Assembly: GCA_005879795.1 (NCBI GenBank)
Contig: VBKJ01000147.1
Location: forward strand, 1-34,914
Source: Deltaproteobacteria bacterium
GTDB lineage: Bacteria > Desulfobacterota > Binatia > DP-6
Reading direction: 5' to 3'
Length of the DNA: 34,914 bases
Shown here: piece after piece, positions 1 through 7,127 of the stretch
Numbering within the stretch: the stretch's first letter is position 1
Layout of the letters: each line of letters opens with the position of its first letter
The notes under the pieces: generated by a model
What the model was told of the DNA's origin: nothing
Databases searched by the model: none
The model's input: the letters and a program-made list of their open reading frames with translations, nothing else
Made by a program: the position numbers and the translations under genes

Positions 1-514
1 CCTCGGCGACGGCGGCCTCGACGTCGATCATGGGGACGGCGCCGATGCCGACCAGGCGCTCCGGGGACGCGGCGCAGTAGTCCCGCAGCCAGTCGTTGTA
101 GGCGCGGCAGAGGCCGCCGGCGATCCCGGGCGGCGCGTTGCCGATCGAGAGACCGATCGTCGGGTAGAGGACGGCGACGTCGATTCCCTCCGTGTCCATG
201 TCCTTCAGGCGCGCGGCGCCGTCGAAGGCGCCGGCCGGTGCGTCGTCGTAGCCGATCTTCCCGGTGAGCACGTCGTCGGCGCGCCGGCCGACCGAGCCCG
301 CGAGGCCCATGAGCCGGCCAACCGTCCCCGAGATCGGGTGCGGCCGCGTCGCCTGCGGGCTGTGCTCGGCGGGGAGGACGCGCCCGCCGATGACCTCGTC
401 GGGGACGAGGATCAGCTCGGCGAGCTTCGGGTCGAGGTAGCGCTGCCACATGCCGCGCGGCTCGAGGACGTGGCCGTCCGCGTCGATCACCGTGCCGTTC
501 GCGTCTCCTGCCAT
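1..514 (-). CDS. Amidohydrolase family protein (Amidohydro_2), N-terminal part
   Basis: The minus strand opens at an ATG ending at 514, preceded by a strong AAGGAGG ribosome site at about 522-528, and stays open to the window edge, giving about 171 residues. The product begins MAGDANGTVIDADGHVLEP. The D-x-D-G-H segment is the usual first metal-binding motif of Amidohydro_2 (ACMSD-like decarboxylase/hydrolase) proteins. A later segment, MDTEGIDVAVLYPTIGLSIG, is typical of the second strand-helix unit of the TIM barrel. Family members are cytosolic metal-dependent hydrolases or decarboxylases acting on ring-cleavage products and similar acids; the substrate here cannot be told. The gene start lies inside the 3' end of the upstream hydantoinase-B gene (28-nt overlap), so the two are probably co-expressed. 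The C-terminal half, with the remaining metal ligands, is outside the window. Confidence 0.85.
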   Translation of the reverse strand, partial: MAGDANGTVIDADGHVLEPRGMWQRYLDPKLAELILVPDEVIGGRVLPAEHSPQATRPHPISGTVGRLMGLAGSVGRRADDVLTGKIGYDDAPAGAFDGAARLKDMDTEGIDVAVLYPTIGLSIGNAPPGIAGGLCRAYNDWLRDYCAASPERLVGIGAVPMIDVEAAVAE

Positions 515-2331
515 CGTGGAGCCTCCTTCCGGCGGCGCCGCATCCCGGCGCGCCGTCGCGCCGTCGCCTGCACGTCGACCGCGAGGTCGACGCCCTCGAG
601 CGAGCCGGTCAGCACGACGCCGTAGTCCTCGCGCGCGCTGCGCGGCGAGACGTACTCGTCGAGGACGTCGTCGAGCACCCGCGCCGGATCGCGGTCGAGC
701 GGGTCGCCCCAGCCCCCGCCGCCGCCGTAGTGGTAGGCGATCGCCTCGCCCGCCTCGTGCCGCACGAGGCGGGTCGTGTTCCCCGCCTCCTCCCGCGCGC
801 CGCCGACTTTCAGCTCGAGCCGGTTCGGCGCGCCCGGCTTGCCGCCTGCGATGCCCGGCATCGGGTATTTGCGGCCGACGACGTAGGTGTAGACGGTGGC
901 CGGCGCGGTCAGCTGCTTCCGGTAGAGCGTCCCGAGCCCCCCGCGGAACTCGCCCGCCCCGCCGCTGTCCGTCTCGTAGTCGCGCGCGAGCTGGCGCTGC
1001 GGGAAGATGCTCTCGTTGATCTCGGCCGTGGCGCGGATCAGGTTCCCGAAGCTCACGTTCATCGAGCCCCAGCCATCCCGGCCCCGGACGGCGTTGCAGT
1101 GGGCGGCGATCGTGTCGGCGGAGTTGTCGATGAAGAGGCGGCCGGTGCGCGGATCGGTGCCGAAGATCACGGTCGGCATGCCGATCTTGTAGATCTGCGG
1201 GCAGCAGCGGTCGGGGATGACCGGCTCGAGCGCCTTGGCGATCGCCTCGCCGACCTCCGTGCCCGGGTGATGTGTCCCCGCGGCCACCGAGCGCCCAGGC
1301 GGCGGGTTGAGACAGCAGCCCTCAGGCACCACCAGCTCGATCGAGCGGAAGAAGCCCTCGTTCTTGGGAATCGTGGGGTCCATCATCGAGGCGAGCTGCG
1401 CCACGACGTAGCCGCGCGTGTTGCCGAAGGACGAGTAGGCCTGGATCTCGGGGCGCGCGTCGGAGCCGGTGAAGTCGATCTTCAAGCGGTCGCCGGCGAC
1501 CGTTACCGTGCAGCGAAGGTGGATGTCCGGGTTCCCCTTCGGATCGTGGTCGACGTAGACGTCCGACGCGTAGACCCCGTCGGGCCAGCGGCGGACCTCC
1601 TCGCGGAAGCGGCGGGCCGCGAGCTCGATCATCTCCTCGACCGCACGCCGGACGGTGGCCGTCCCATGGCGCGCGAGCACCTTCTTCAAGCGCCTGACGC
1701 CGAGCTGCGCCGCGCCCACCTGCGCGCGGAGGTCGCCGAGGAAGGTGGGCGTGCGGTTGTTCACCCGCATGAAGTAGGTGAGGTCCCGCCGCTCGACCCC
1801 GCGCTCGTAGAGCTTGAGCGCCGGGAAGCGCACACCCTCCGCCCAGATGTCGGGCGCGTCGGCGTTGTAGCCGCCCGGCATGCCGCCGCCGGTGTCCGCG
1901 TGGTGGCACTGGATGGAGGCGATCAGCACCAGCTCGCCGCGGTGGAAGACGGGCGCAAAGACGTTGTAGTCGGGGAGGTGGCCGCCCCCGTGGTAGGGGT
2001 CGTTGGCGACCAGCACGTCGCCGTCGTAGAGGCCGTCTCGCCCGAAGAACTCGAGCGCGAAGCGGACGGGGAGGGTGGAGGAGAGCATGAACTGCGGGAT
2101 GCCGACGCTGAGCGCCGCGAGCGCGCCCGAGCCATCCAGGACGGTCGCGTTGCGCTCGTTCGACTGGTTCAGGATCGGCGTCGTCGCGGTGAGACTCACG
2201 TGGGTCGCCATCTCGTAGGCGATCGTCTCCATGGCGCCGCGGATGATCTCGGCGGTGATGGGGTCGAGCCCACGGCGCCGGCGCGCCGCGCCGGGCGGGC
2301 TCGCGAGGTGTGCTCCCGGACGGCTCGCCAT
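487..2331 (-). CDS. Hydantoinase B/oxoprolinase family protein (HyuB-like)
   Basis: The 614-residue product has the standard HyuB opening (LDPITAEIIRGAMETIAYEM at about 22-41) and the family's GDVLVANDPYHGGGHLPDY motif near residue 104. A Gly-rich segment (YHYGGGGGWGDPLDRDP) lies near the C-terminus, so the domain is full length. HyuB-type proteins form the second subunit of ATP-dependent hydantoinases, oxoprolinases and acetophenone-type carboxylases, normally with a HyuA subunit. No hyuA is visible beside it; it may lie past the left edge. The chosen ATG leaves a short Arg-rich, poorly conserved N-terminus, so the true start could be slightly downstream. The gene is divergent from the amidohydrolase at 2373, with only 41 bases between them. 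Family assignment is firm; substrate is unknown. Confidence 0.9.
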   Translation of the reverse strand: MASRPGAHLASPPGAARRRRGLDPITAEIIRGAMETIAYEMATHVSLTATTPILNQSNERNATVLDGSGALAALSVGIPQFMLSSTLPVRFALEFFGRDGLYDGDVLVANDPYHGGGHLPDYNVFAPVFHRGELVLIASIQCHHADTGGGMPGGYNADAPDIWAEGVRFPALKLYERGVERRDLTYFMRVNNRTPTFLGDLRAQVGAAQLGVRRLKKVLARHGTATVRRAVEEMIELAARRFREEVRRWPDGVYASDVYVDHDPKGNPDIHLRCTVTVAGDRLKIDFTGSDARPEIQAYSSFGNTRGYVVAQLASMMDPTIPKNEGFFRSIELVVPEGCCLNPPPGRSVAAGTHHPGTEVGEAIAKALEPVIPDRCCPQIYKIGMPTVIFGTDPRTGRLFIDNSADTIAAHCNAVRGRDGWGSMNVSFGNLIRATAEINESIFPQRQLARDYETDSGGAGEFRGGLGTLYRKQLTAPATVYTYVVGRKYPMPGIAGGKPGAPNRLELKVGGAREEAGNTTRLVRHEAGEAIAYHYGGGGGWGDPLDRDPARVLDDVLDEYVSPRSAREDYGVVLTGSLEGVDLAVDVQATARRRAGMRRRRKEAPRWQETRTAR

Positions 2332-2372
2332 CGGCGTTCCGATAGCACGGGCGACCGTGGTATGCGCAAGGC

Positions 2373-3185
2373 ATGCCGGACCCGCCGTGGATCGTGGACG
2401 CGTGGGTGAACCTCCTGCGGCCGGCCGGCGGCGCGGAGGGGGCGAGCATCTTCGGCCGCTACGGCCAGCTCCCCGCCCTGCGCGAGGGCACGAAGCCCGA
2501 GGCGCTGGTCGCGGAGATGGATGCCGCCGGCGTCCAGCTCGCCGGGCTCTGCGGCACCGACGCCGCGTGGGTGGCCGAGACCTGCGCTCGCTGGCCGGGC
2601 CGCTTCTTCGGCATGGTGAGCCCGGACCCGCGCGACATCATGGGGTGCCTGCGCACGATCGAGACCTGTGTGCGCGAGTACGGCTTCAAGGCGGTGAAGC
2701 TCGAGCCCTTCGTGTGGAGAAGGCCGCCCACCGACCGGATGTACTACCCGATCTACGCCAAGTGCGTGGAGCTGGACGTCACGTTCACGACGCAGATCGG
2801 CCACACCGGCCCCGACGTCTTCCCCTCCGAGGTCGGCCGCCCCCTCTACCTGGACGAGGTCGCGCTCGACTTCCCCGAGCTGCGCATCGTGGGCGGCCAC
2901 ATCGGCTGGCCGTGGACCGAGGAGGCGATCGCGGTCGCCTGGAAGCACCGGAACGTCTGGATCGACACCTCGGCGCACGTGCCCAAGCACTTCCCCCCGA
3001 CCTTCGTCCACTTCATGCGGACCTTCGGTCAGGACAAGTGCCTGTTCGCGTCGGACTGGCCGCTACTGCCGATCGCGCGGCCGCTGGGTGAGCTCGACGA
3101 GCACTGCGCGTTGGGTACCGCGGTGCGCCGGAAGTTCCTGCGCGCCAACGCGGTGCGGGCGTTCAGGCTCGAGGTGGCGCCATGA
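2373..3185 (+). CDS. Amidohydrolase family protein (Amidohydro_2)
   Basis: The 270-residue protein has the Amidohydro_2 layout: VDAWVN at about 8-13 where the family usually has the D-x-H-x-H metal motif, then GGHIGWPW near 175 (metal-binding His) and FASDWPLLP near 226 (catalytic/metal Asp). This is close to the usual family length of 270-330. The first motif has lost its two histidines, which is common in the subgroup lacking the second metal site but makes the exact chemistry uncertain. The family is cytosolic and includes lactonases and non-oxidative decarboxylases. The stop overlaps the start of the pyrophosphatase gene by four bases (ATGA), implying translational coupling. It is divergent from the hydantoinase-B gene, whose operon also has an amidohydrolase, so both may serve one pathway. 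Confidence 0.88.
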   Translation: MPDPPWIVDAWVNLLRPAGGAEGASIFGRYGQLPALREGTKPEALVAEMDAAGVQLAGLCGTDAAWVAETCARWPGRFFGMVSPDPRDIMGCLRTIETCVREYGFKAVKLEPFVWRRPPTDRMYYPIYAKCVELDVTFTTQIGHTGPDVFPSEVGRPLYLDEVALDFPELRIVGGHIGWPWTEEAIAVAWKHRNVWIDTSAHVPKHFPPTFVHFMRTFGQDKCLFASDWPLLPIARPLGELDEHCALGTAVRRKFLRANAVRAFRLEVAP

Positions 3186-3805
3186 AGCCGCTCGCTTTCC
3201 GACCCCATCCCTGGCACGGCATCGAGCCCGGCCCGCGCTGCCCGGAGATCGTGACCGCCTACATCGAGATCGTGCCCACCGACGGCGTCAAGTACGAGAT
3301 CGACAAGCACTCGGGCTATCTGAAGATCGACCGGCCGCAGCGCTTCTCGACCGTCTGCCCCACGCTCTACGGCTTCGTGCCGAGGACCTTCTGCGGCGAG
3401 GCGGTTGCCGCGCACGTGGTTCCGGGCGGTCCGCCGGTCACTCGCGGCGACGGCGATCCGCTCGACATCTGCGTGCTCACCGATCGCCACGTCTCGCGTG
3501 GCGAGATCCTGCTCCAGGCGCGCCCGATCGGCGGCCTTCGCATGGTGGAGGCCGGCGAGGCGGACGACAAGATCATCGCCGTCCTGCTCGGCGACCCTAC
3601 CTTCGGCGAGCTGACCGCCATCGCCCACCTGCCGCGCGCGGTGATCGACCGGCTGAGGCACTACTTCCTCACCTACAAGGCGATCCCGGGCGAGGCGCGA
3701 GCGACGATCACCGTCGACCCCATCTACGACGCGCCCGTGGCGCGCGCGATCATCGAAGCGGCGCGCGCCGACTACCGGGGGCACTTCGGCGGCGCGACAG
3801 GCTGA
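3182..3805 (+). CDS. ppa: Inorganic pyrophosphatase (family I, soluble)
   Basis: The 207-residue product carries the family I PPase signatures in order: KYEIDK (about 37-42), TLYGFVPRTF (about 61-70), DGDPLDICVL (about 91-100, matching the D-x-D-P-x-D signature), EAGEADDKIIAV (about 122-133) and HYFLTYK (about 160-166). These correspond to E. coli residues K29/E31, D65/D67/D70, D97/D102/K104 and Y141/K142, with Glu in place of D97. It hydrolyses cytosolic diphosphate to phosphate and so pulls ligase and synthetase reactions forward. It is somewhat longer than the 175-residue bacterial norm. The ATG lies in an ATGA overlap with the preceding amidohydrolase. Being tied to a catabolic amidohydrolase is unusual for a PPase; it could be a second paralogue rather than the housekeeping enzyme. 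Confidence 0.93.
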   Translation: MKPLAFRPHPWHGIEPGPRCPEIVTAYIEIVPTDGVKYEIDKHSGYLKIDRPQRFSTVCPTLYGFVPRTFCGEAVAAHVVPGGPPVTRGDGDPLDICVLTDRHVSRGEILLQARPIGGLRMVEAGEADDKIIAVLLGDPTFGELTAIAHLPRAVIDRLRHYFLTYKAIPGEARATITVDPIYDAPVARAIIEAARADYRGHFGGATG

Positions 3806-3902
3806 AGCGGACCGCGCCCGCCGCCGCCCGGGCGCTCGCGATGCGGCGCGCTAGGACAGCACCCGCGCCCGCGGGGTATCCTCCACCGTCGTAGGAGCGA
3901 TC

Positions 3903-4118
3903 TTGCGCAACGAGTTCACCGCGGTCATCGAGCGAGACGGCGATTGGTACGTCGCATACTGCCCAGAGGTTCCGGGTGCCAACGGCCAGGGGCGAACCAA
4001 GGCTGAGGCCAAACGGAGTCTGGCGAAGGCCATCGCCCTGATCCTCGAGGACCGCCGCGCCGACGGGTTGCGGGGCGTCCCGGCGGACGCTGAGCGTGAC
4101 ACCGTCGTCGTGAAGTGA
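3903..4118 (+). CDS. hicB: HicB-family antitoxin-like protein
   Basis: The 71-residue product (RNEFTAVIERDGDWYVAYCP, then EVPGANGQGRTKAEAKRSLAKAIALIL) is the classic HicB partial RNase-H fold: a beta strand with WYVAYCPE-P, a GQG turn, and a helix with A-A-I-LIL. The start is a TTG at 3903-3905, preceded by TAGGAG with good spacing. HicB normally neutralises the HicA mRNA-cleaving toxin and represses its own promoter through a C-terminal DNA-binding domain. This short form has no such domain. The toxin gene that should follow is reduced to an 18-codon stub overlapping the hicB stop, so the antitoxin now stands alone. The family call is strong; a toxin-antitoxin function today is unlikely. Confidence 0.85.
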   Translation: MRNEFTAVIERDGDWYVAYCPEVPGANGQGRTKAEAKRSLAKAIALILEDRRADGLRGVPADAERDTVVVK

Positions 4119-4171
4119 GACGGAGCGCGCTGCTCCGGCACCTTCGTCGTCATGGGTGCTATCTCCGCTGA
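4115..4171 (+). pseudogene. hicA: Truncated hicA toxin remnant (18 codons)
   Basis: A GTG overlapping the hicB stop (GTGA) opens a short frame that translates as VRRSALLRHLRRHGCYLR and then hits TGA. This matches the start of HicA toxins (pattern K/R-R-x-x-L-x-R-x-L-x-x-H-G-C-x-L). The next conserved part, with the catalytic His (R-E-G-x-x-H), is missing. The convergent luciferase-like gene ends 13 bases later, so the rest of the toxin gene has been lost. The overlap and order (hicB then hicA) are those of an intact module. Too short for standard gene finders. Confidence 0.75.
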
Positions 4172-4183
4172 GCCGCCAATCCG

Positions 4184-5098
4184 TTACCCGGCTGACCGCT
4201 CTGGCCGTAGCCCGAGCGCCGCCGCCTGCCGCGCGAGCGCCTCCTCGGCTTCGCGCCCGCGCTGCCACGGCAGCACGACGACGCGTGCGATGCCGGCGCC
4301 CGCGTAGCGCCGCACGGCGTCCGGCTCGAGCAGGCCGCCCGCGTGGCTCACGGTCAGCTCGAAGGGCGCGGCTCCCCGCCCGGCGGCCGCGAGGAGCGCG
4401 CGCAGCTTCGTGGCCTGCACCGCCGCCGACTCGGGCGTGTGGCCGACGCCGTACCAGCCGTCGCCGAGCGCGGCGGCACGGCGGAGCGCGGCCGCCGTCT
4501 CGCCGCCGAAGACGATCGGTGGGTGCGGCTTCTGCACCGGCTTCGGCTCGAATCTGACCGGGCCGAAGGAAAAGAAGCGCCCATGGAACTCCGGCTCGGT
4601 CTCGGTCCAGAGCGTGCGCAGCGCCCGGACGCACTCGCGCGTTCGTGCAGCACGGGTCTGGAAGTCGATGCCGACGGCCTGAAACTCCTCGGCGAGCCAC
4701 CCCACGCCGACCCCGAGCGTGAGCCGCCCGCCCGAGAGCACGTCGAGGCTCAGGGCGAGGCGCGCGGTGACCAAGGGGTGGCGCAGCGGGAGGAGGTAGA
4801 CGCTCGTCCCGAGCCGGATGCGCACGGTCGCGGCTGCCACGTGCGTGAGCAGGACGAGCGGGTCGAGATGCGGGGTGTCGGGCGAGAACGGCGGGATGCC
4901 GTCGGGCGCGTAGGGGTAGCGGCTCGTGATGCGGGTCGGGAGGACCAGGTGCTCCGGGACCCACACCGACTCGAAGCCGAGCCCCTCGGCGTGGCGGGCG
5001 ACGGCCGCCGCGCGCTCGGGGCGGAGGCGGAAGAGCGCGACGCCGACCTTCACGGGGTGAGTCCTGGCCACCGGCGCGGCAGCGAGCGAGTCCTCCAT
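4184..5098 (-). CDS. LLM class F420-dependent oxidoreductase (luciferase-like)
   Basis: The 304-residue frame has the features of the luciferase-like TIM-barrel family: KVGVALFRLRPE at the N-terminus, GLGFESVWVPEHLVLP (about 40-55), IRLGTSVYLLPLRHP (about 94-108), LDVLSGGRLTLGVGVGWL (about 118-135) and KPHPPIVFGGE (about 189-199). This pattern fits the TIGR03619-type probable F420-dependent oxidoreductases, which move hydride between F420 (or FMN) and a substrate in the cytosol. The annotated ATG leaves 16 unconserved residues. A GTG at residue 17 (near 5050) would begin exactly at the first beta strand and may be the real start. The gene stands alone, convergent with hicB and divergent from the small gene at 5138. 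Substrate unknown. Confidence 0.88.
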   Translation of the reverse strand: MEDSLAAAPVARTHPVKVGVALFRLRPERAAAVARHAEGLGFESVWVPEHLVLPTRITSRYPYAPDGIPPFSPDTPHLDPLVLLTHVAAATVRIRLGTSVYLLPLRHPLVTARLALSLDVLSGGRLTLGVGVGWLAEEFQAVGIDFQTRAARTRECVRALRTLWTETEPEFHGRFFSFGPVRFEPKPVQKPHPPIVFGGETAAALRRAAALGDGWYGVGHTPESAAVQATKLRALLAAAGRGAAPFELTVSHAGGLLEPDAVRRYAGAGIARVVVLPWQRGREAEEALARQAAALGLRPERSAG

Positions 5099-5137
5099 TG
5101 CGTTTCAACTCGGCGAGCCGGCTGCTAGACTGCCGTC

Positions 5138-5347
5138 GTGACGTCGCCGGACCGCTCGACCTACCCCGTGCGCAAGCTCAGGCTCCAGGACGAAGGCGCG
5201 GACAGCGGAGTCGGCCGGTTGAGCCCGAGTGAGCGTGTCGCCATGGTGTGGCAGCTCACGGCGCAGGCCTGGACCTTCATGGAGGGGCACTGGGTTGAAC
5301 CGCGACTTCGTCGAGATGTTGTCCGCACTGTGCGCAGCCGGCGCTGA
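5138..5347 (+). CDS. Small conserved protein that accompanies a nucleotidyltransferase-like gene
   Basis: A GTG start gives 69 residues with the recognisable pattern LSPSERVAMVWQLTAQAWTF followed by EPRLRRDVVRTVRSRR. I know this arrangement as a short protein encoded just upstream of, and overlapping, AbiEii/MNT-like nucleotidyltransferase genes in several GC-rich phyla. That recognition is from memory and was not searched. Here the overlap is about 53 bases and the downstream partner is broken. The protein has no signal peptide or membrane segment; the middle is helical and the C-terminus is basic. Its function is unknown. It could be the regulatory or antitoxin-like half of a two-gene module. 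Confidence 0.6.
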   Translation: MTSPDRSTYPVRKLRLQDEGADSGVGRLSPSERVAMVWQLTAQAWTFMEGHWVEPRLRRDVVRTVRSRR

Positions 5348-5590
5348 GTTCCTCATCGTCGGCGCCCACGCGCTGGCCGCACACGGGCTCCCCCGCGCGA
5401 CCGGCGATCTCGACCTGTGACGTCGATCTCGGGGGTCGCGTTCGACGCGGCTTGGGAACGGTGGATGCCCCTCCGGATCGAAGGCCTCTCCGTGGCCTGC
5501 ATCGGCCGTGCCGACCTGCTGGCGAAGAAGCGTACGGCTGGCCGTCCGAAGGATCTCGCCGACGTGGCGACCCTGGAGGAGGAGAAGTAG
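5295..5590 (+). pseudogene. Nucleotidyltransferase-like gene with internal deletion and frameshift
   Basis: From the TTG at 5295 the frame reads LNRDFVEMLSALCAAGAEFL, then IVGAHALAAHG-PRATGDLDL, and stops at TGA 5418-5420. This is the N-terminus of a nucleotidyltransferase-like (MNT/AbiEii-type) protein up to the G-D-L-D metal motif. In another frame from 5420 the sequence continues TSISGVAFDAAWERW and ends ACIGRADLLAKKRTAGRPKDLADVATLEEEK at TAG 5588-5590. That is the normal C-terminus of the same family. Roughly the middle half is missing and the junction is out of frame, so no full product can be made. The junction sits where 'CGACCTG' could have been shared by both sides. Overlaps the small gene at 5138-5347. 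Confidence 0.75.
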
Positions 5591-5591
5591 C

Positions 5592-7127
5592 TCAGGACCG
5601 CCCCTCCCTCCGCAGGCGCGCCGCGATCCGCTCGCGCAGCACGTGCTTCTGGACCTTGCCGCTCGCCGTCGCCGGCAGCGCGTCGACCAGCTCGAGCCGC
5701 TCGGGGAGCTTCCGCCGCGACAGCTCCAGTCCCTCGAGGAAGCGCACCAGCTCGGGAAGTGTCGGCGGATCCCGTTCGTCGGCCGGGACCACGAAGGCGC
5801 ACGCGCGCTCCCCGAGGCGGGCGTCCGGCATCGGCACGAGGGCCACGCTCCGCACCTTCGGGTGCTCGAAGAGGAGGTCCTCGACCTCCTTGGCGCTGAA
5901 CTTCTCGCCGCCGCGGACGATGATGTCCTTTACCCGGCCGGTGACGGTGAGGTAGCCGTCGGCGTCGAGGACGCCCAGGTCGCCGGTGCGGAAGAAGCGC
6001 CGCTCGTCGAACGCCTCCGCGTCGAGCCGCGCGTCGCGGTAGCCGAGGAACAGCTCGGGGCCGCGCGCCCAGATCTCGCCCTCGCGGCCGGTGGCCACGG
6101 CGCGCCCGCCGGCGTCACGCAGCTCGATCTCGCCCGGCGGGATCACGGCGCCGTCCGTCTCGGCGCGCTTCGCCTCCGGGACGTCGGGGCCTGCCGAGCT
6201 GGTGATGCTCGGAAACTCGGTCGAGCCGTAGCCCCGGCCCGAGCGCACCCCGAGGCGGCGGATCGCGCCCCGGATCAGGGCGGGCGGCACGTCGGCCCCG
6301 CCGCACGGAAAGAGCCGCAGCGAGCGGAGGTCGAAGCGGTCCAGGTGCGGCAGGTCGACGACGCCTTGGAGGAACGGCGTGGCGCCGGCCGAGAAGGTGC
6401 CCCGTTCGCGCTCGACGAGCGCGCAGAAGCGCTCGGGGTCCCATACCTCCATGAGGACGCTCGTCGCCCCGAGGACGGCGGGGAGGAGGATGCCGTAGAG
6501 GAGGCCCGAGATGTGGCTGACGGGCGACGGCATGACGAGGACGTCGTCGGCGCCGAGCCGGTGGTGGCCGATCGTGGCGTGGCACTCGGCGGTGAGCGTG
6601 GTCGCGCTGTGGAGGACGCCCTTCGGCTCCGCCGTGGTGCCCGAGGTGTAAAGGATGACCGCCACCCGGTTCGGGTCGGGCCCCTCGCCGCCCGGCCCGT
6701 CCGCCTGCGGCAGCGCCTCGAGCTCGTCGACGACGAGGACGTCCCGCAGCGAGGGCACGTCCGGCCGCACGCGCGCGACGAGCGCGGGGAAGTCGACGCC
6801 GCGGAAGCGGCCCGGGACCACGACGGCGGCGCTCTCGGCCTGGCGCAGGATGAAGCGGATCTCGCGCGCGCCATAGATCGGGACGATGGGGTTCAGGACT
6901 GCGCCGAGACGGTGCGCCGCGTGGAAGAGCACCGCCGCCTCGGCCCGGTTCGGGAGCACGGACGAAACGACCTCGCCCGGGCGGACGCCGCGTGCGGCGA
7001 GTCCCGCGGCGACCCGCTCGGCGAGCCGGCCGAGCTCGGCGTACGTGAGCCGCACGCGGTCGTCGACCAGCGCGGTCTTCTCCGCATGCGCGGCCGCGTG
7101 CCCACGGAGCGTCGCGGTGAAGGACAT
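5592..7127 (-). CDS. AMP-dependent acyl-CoA synthetase/ligase (ANL superfamily)
   Basis: The 511-residue protein starts at the ATG at 7125-7127, which overlaps the stop of the upstream acyl-CoA dehydrogenase by one base (TGATG). It has the ANL core motifs in order: YTSGTTAEPKGVLHS (P-loop, about 158-172), YGSTEFPSITS (A5), RTGDLGVLDADGYLTVTGR (A7, about 395-413), VKDIIVRGGEKFSAKEVEDLL (A8 hinge) and TASGKVQKHVLRE (A10, with the adenylating Lys). It would activate a carboxylic acid to its CoA thioester with ATP in the cytosol. It is the last gene of a six-gene operon with dehydrogenases, a CoA-transferase and a crotonase, so it probably starts the same pathway. The acid is unknown. The same frame stays open far upstream, but that part is antisense shadow of other genes. 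Confidence 0.93.
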   Translation of the reverse strand: MSFTATLRGHAAAHAEKTALVDDRVRLTYAELGRLAERVAAGLAARGVRPGEVVSSVLPNRAEAAVLFHAAHRLGAVLNPIVPIYGAREIRFILRQAESAAVVVPGRFRGVDFPALVARVRPDVPSLRDVLVVDELEALPQADGPGGEGPDPNRVAVILYTSGTTAEPKGVLHSATTLTAECHATIGHHRLGADDVLVMPSPVSHISGLLYGILLPAVLGATSVLMEVWDPERFCALVERERGTFSAGATPFLQGVVDLPHLDRFDLRSLRLFPCGGADVPPALIRGAIRRLGVRSGRGYGSTEFPSITSSAGPDVPEAKRAETDGAVIPPGEIELRDAGGRAVATGREGEIWARGPELFLGYRDARLDAEAFDERRFFRTGDLGVLDADGYLTVTGRVKDIIVRGGEKFSAKEVEDLLFEHPKVRSVALVPMPDARLGERACAFVVPADERDPPTLPELVRFLEGLELSRRKLPERLELVDALPATASGKVQKHVLRERIAARLRREGRS

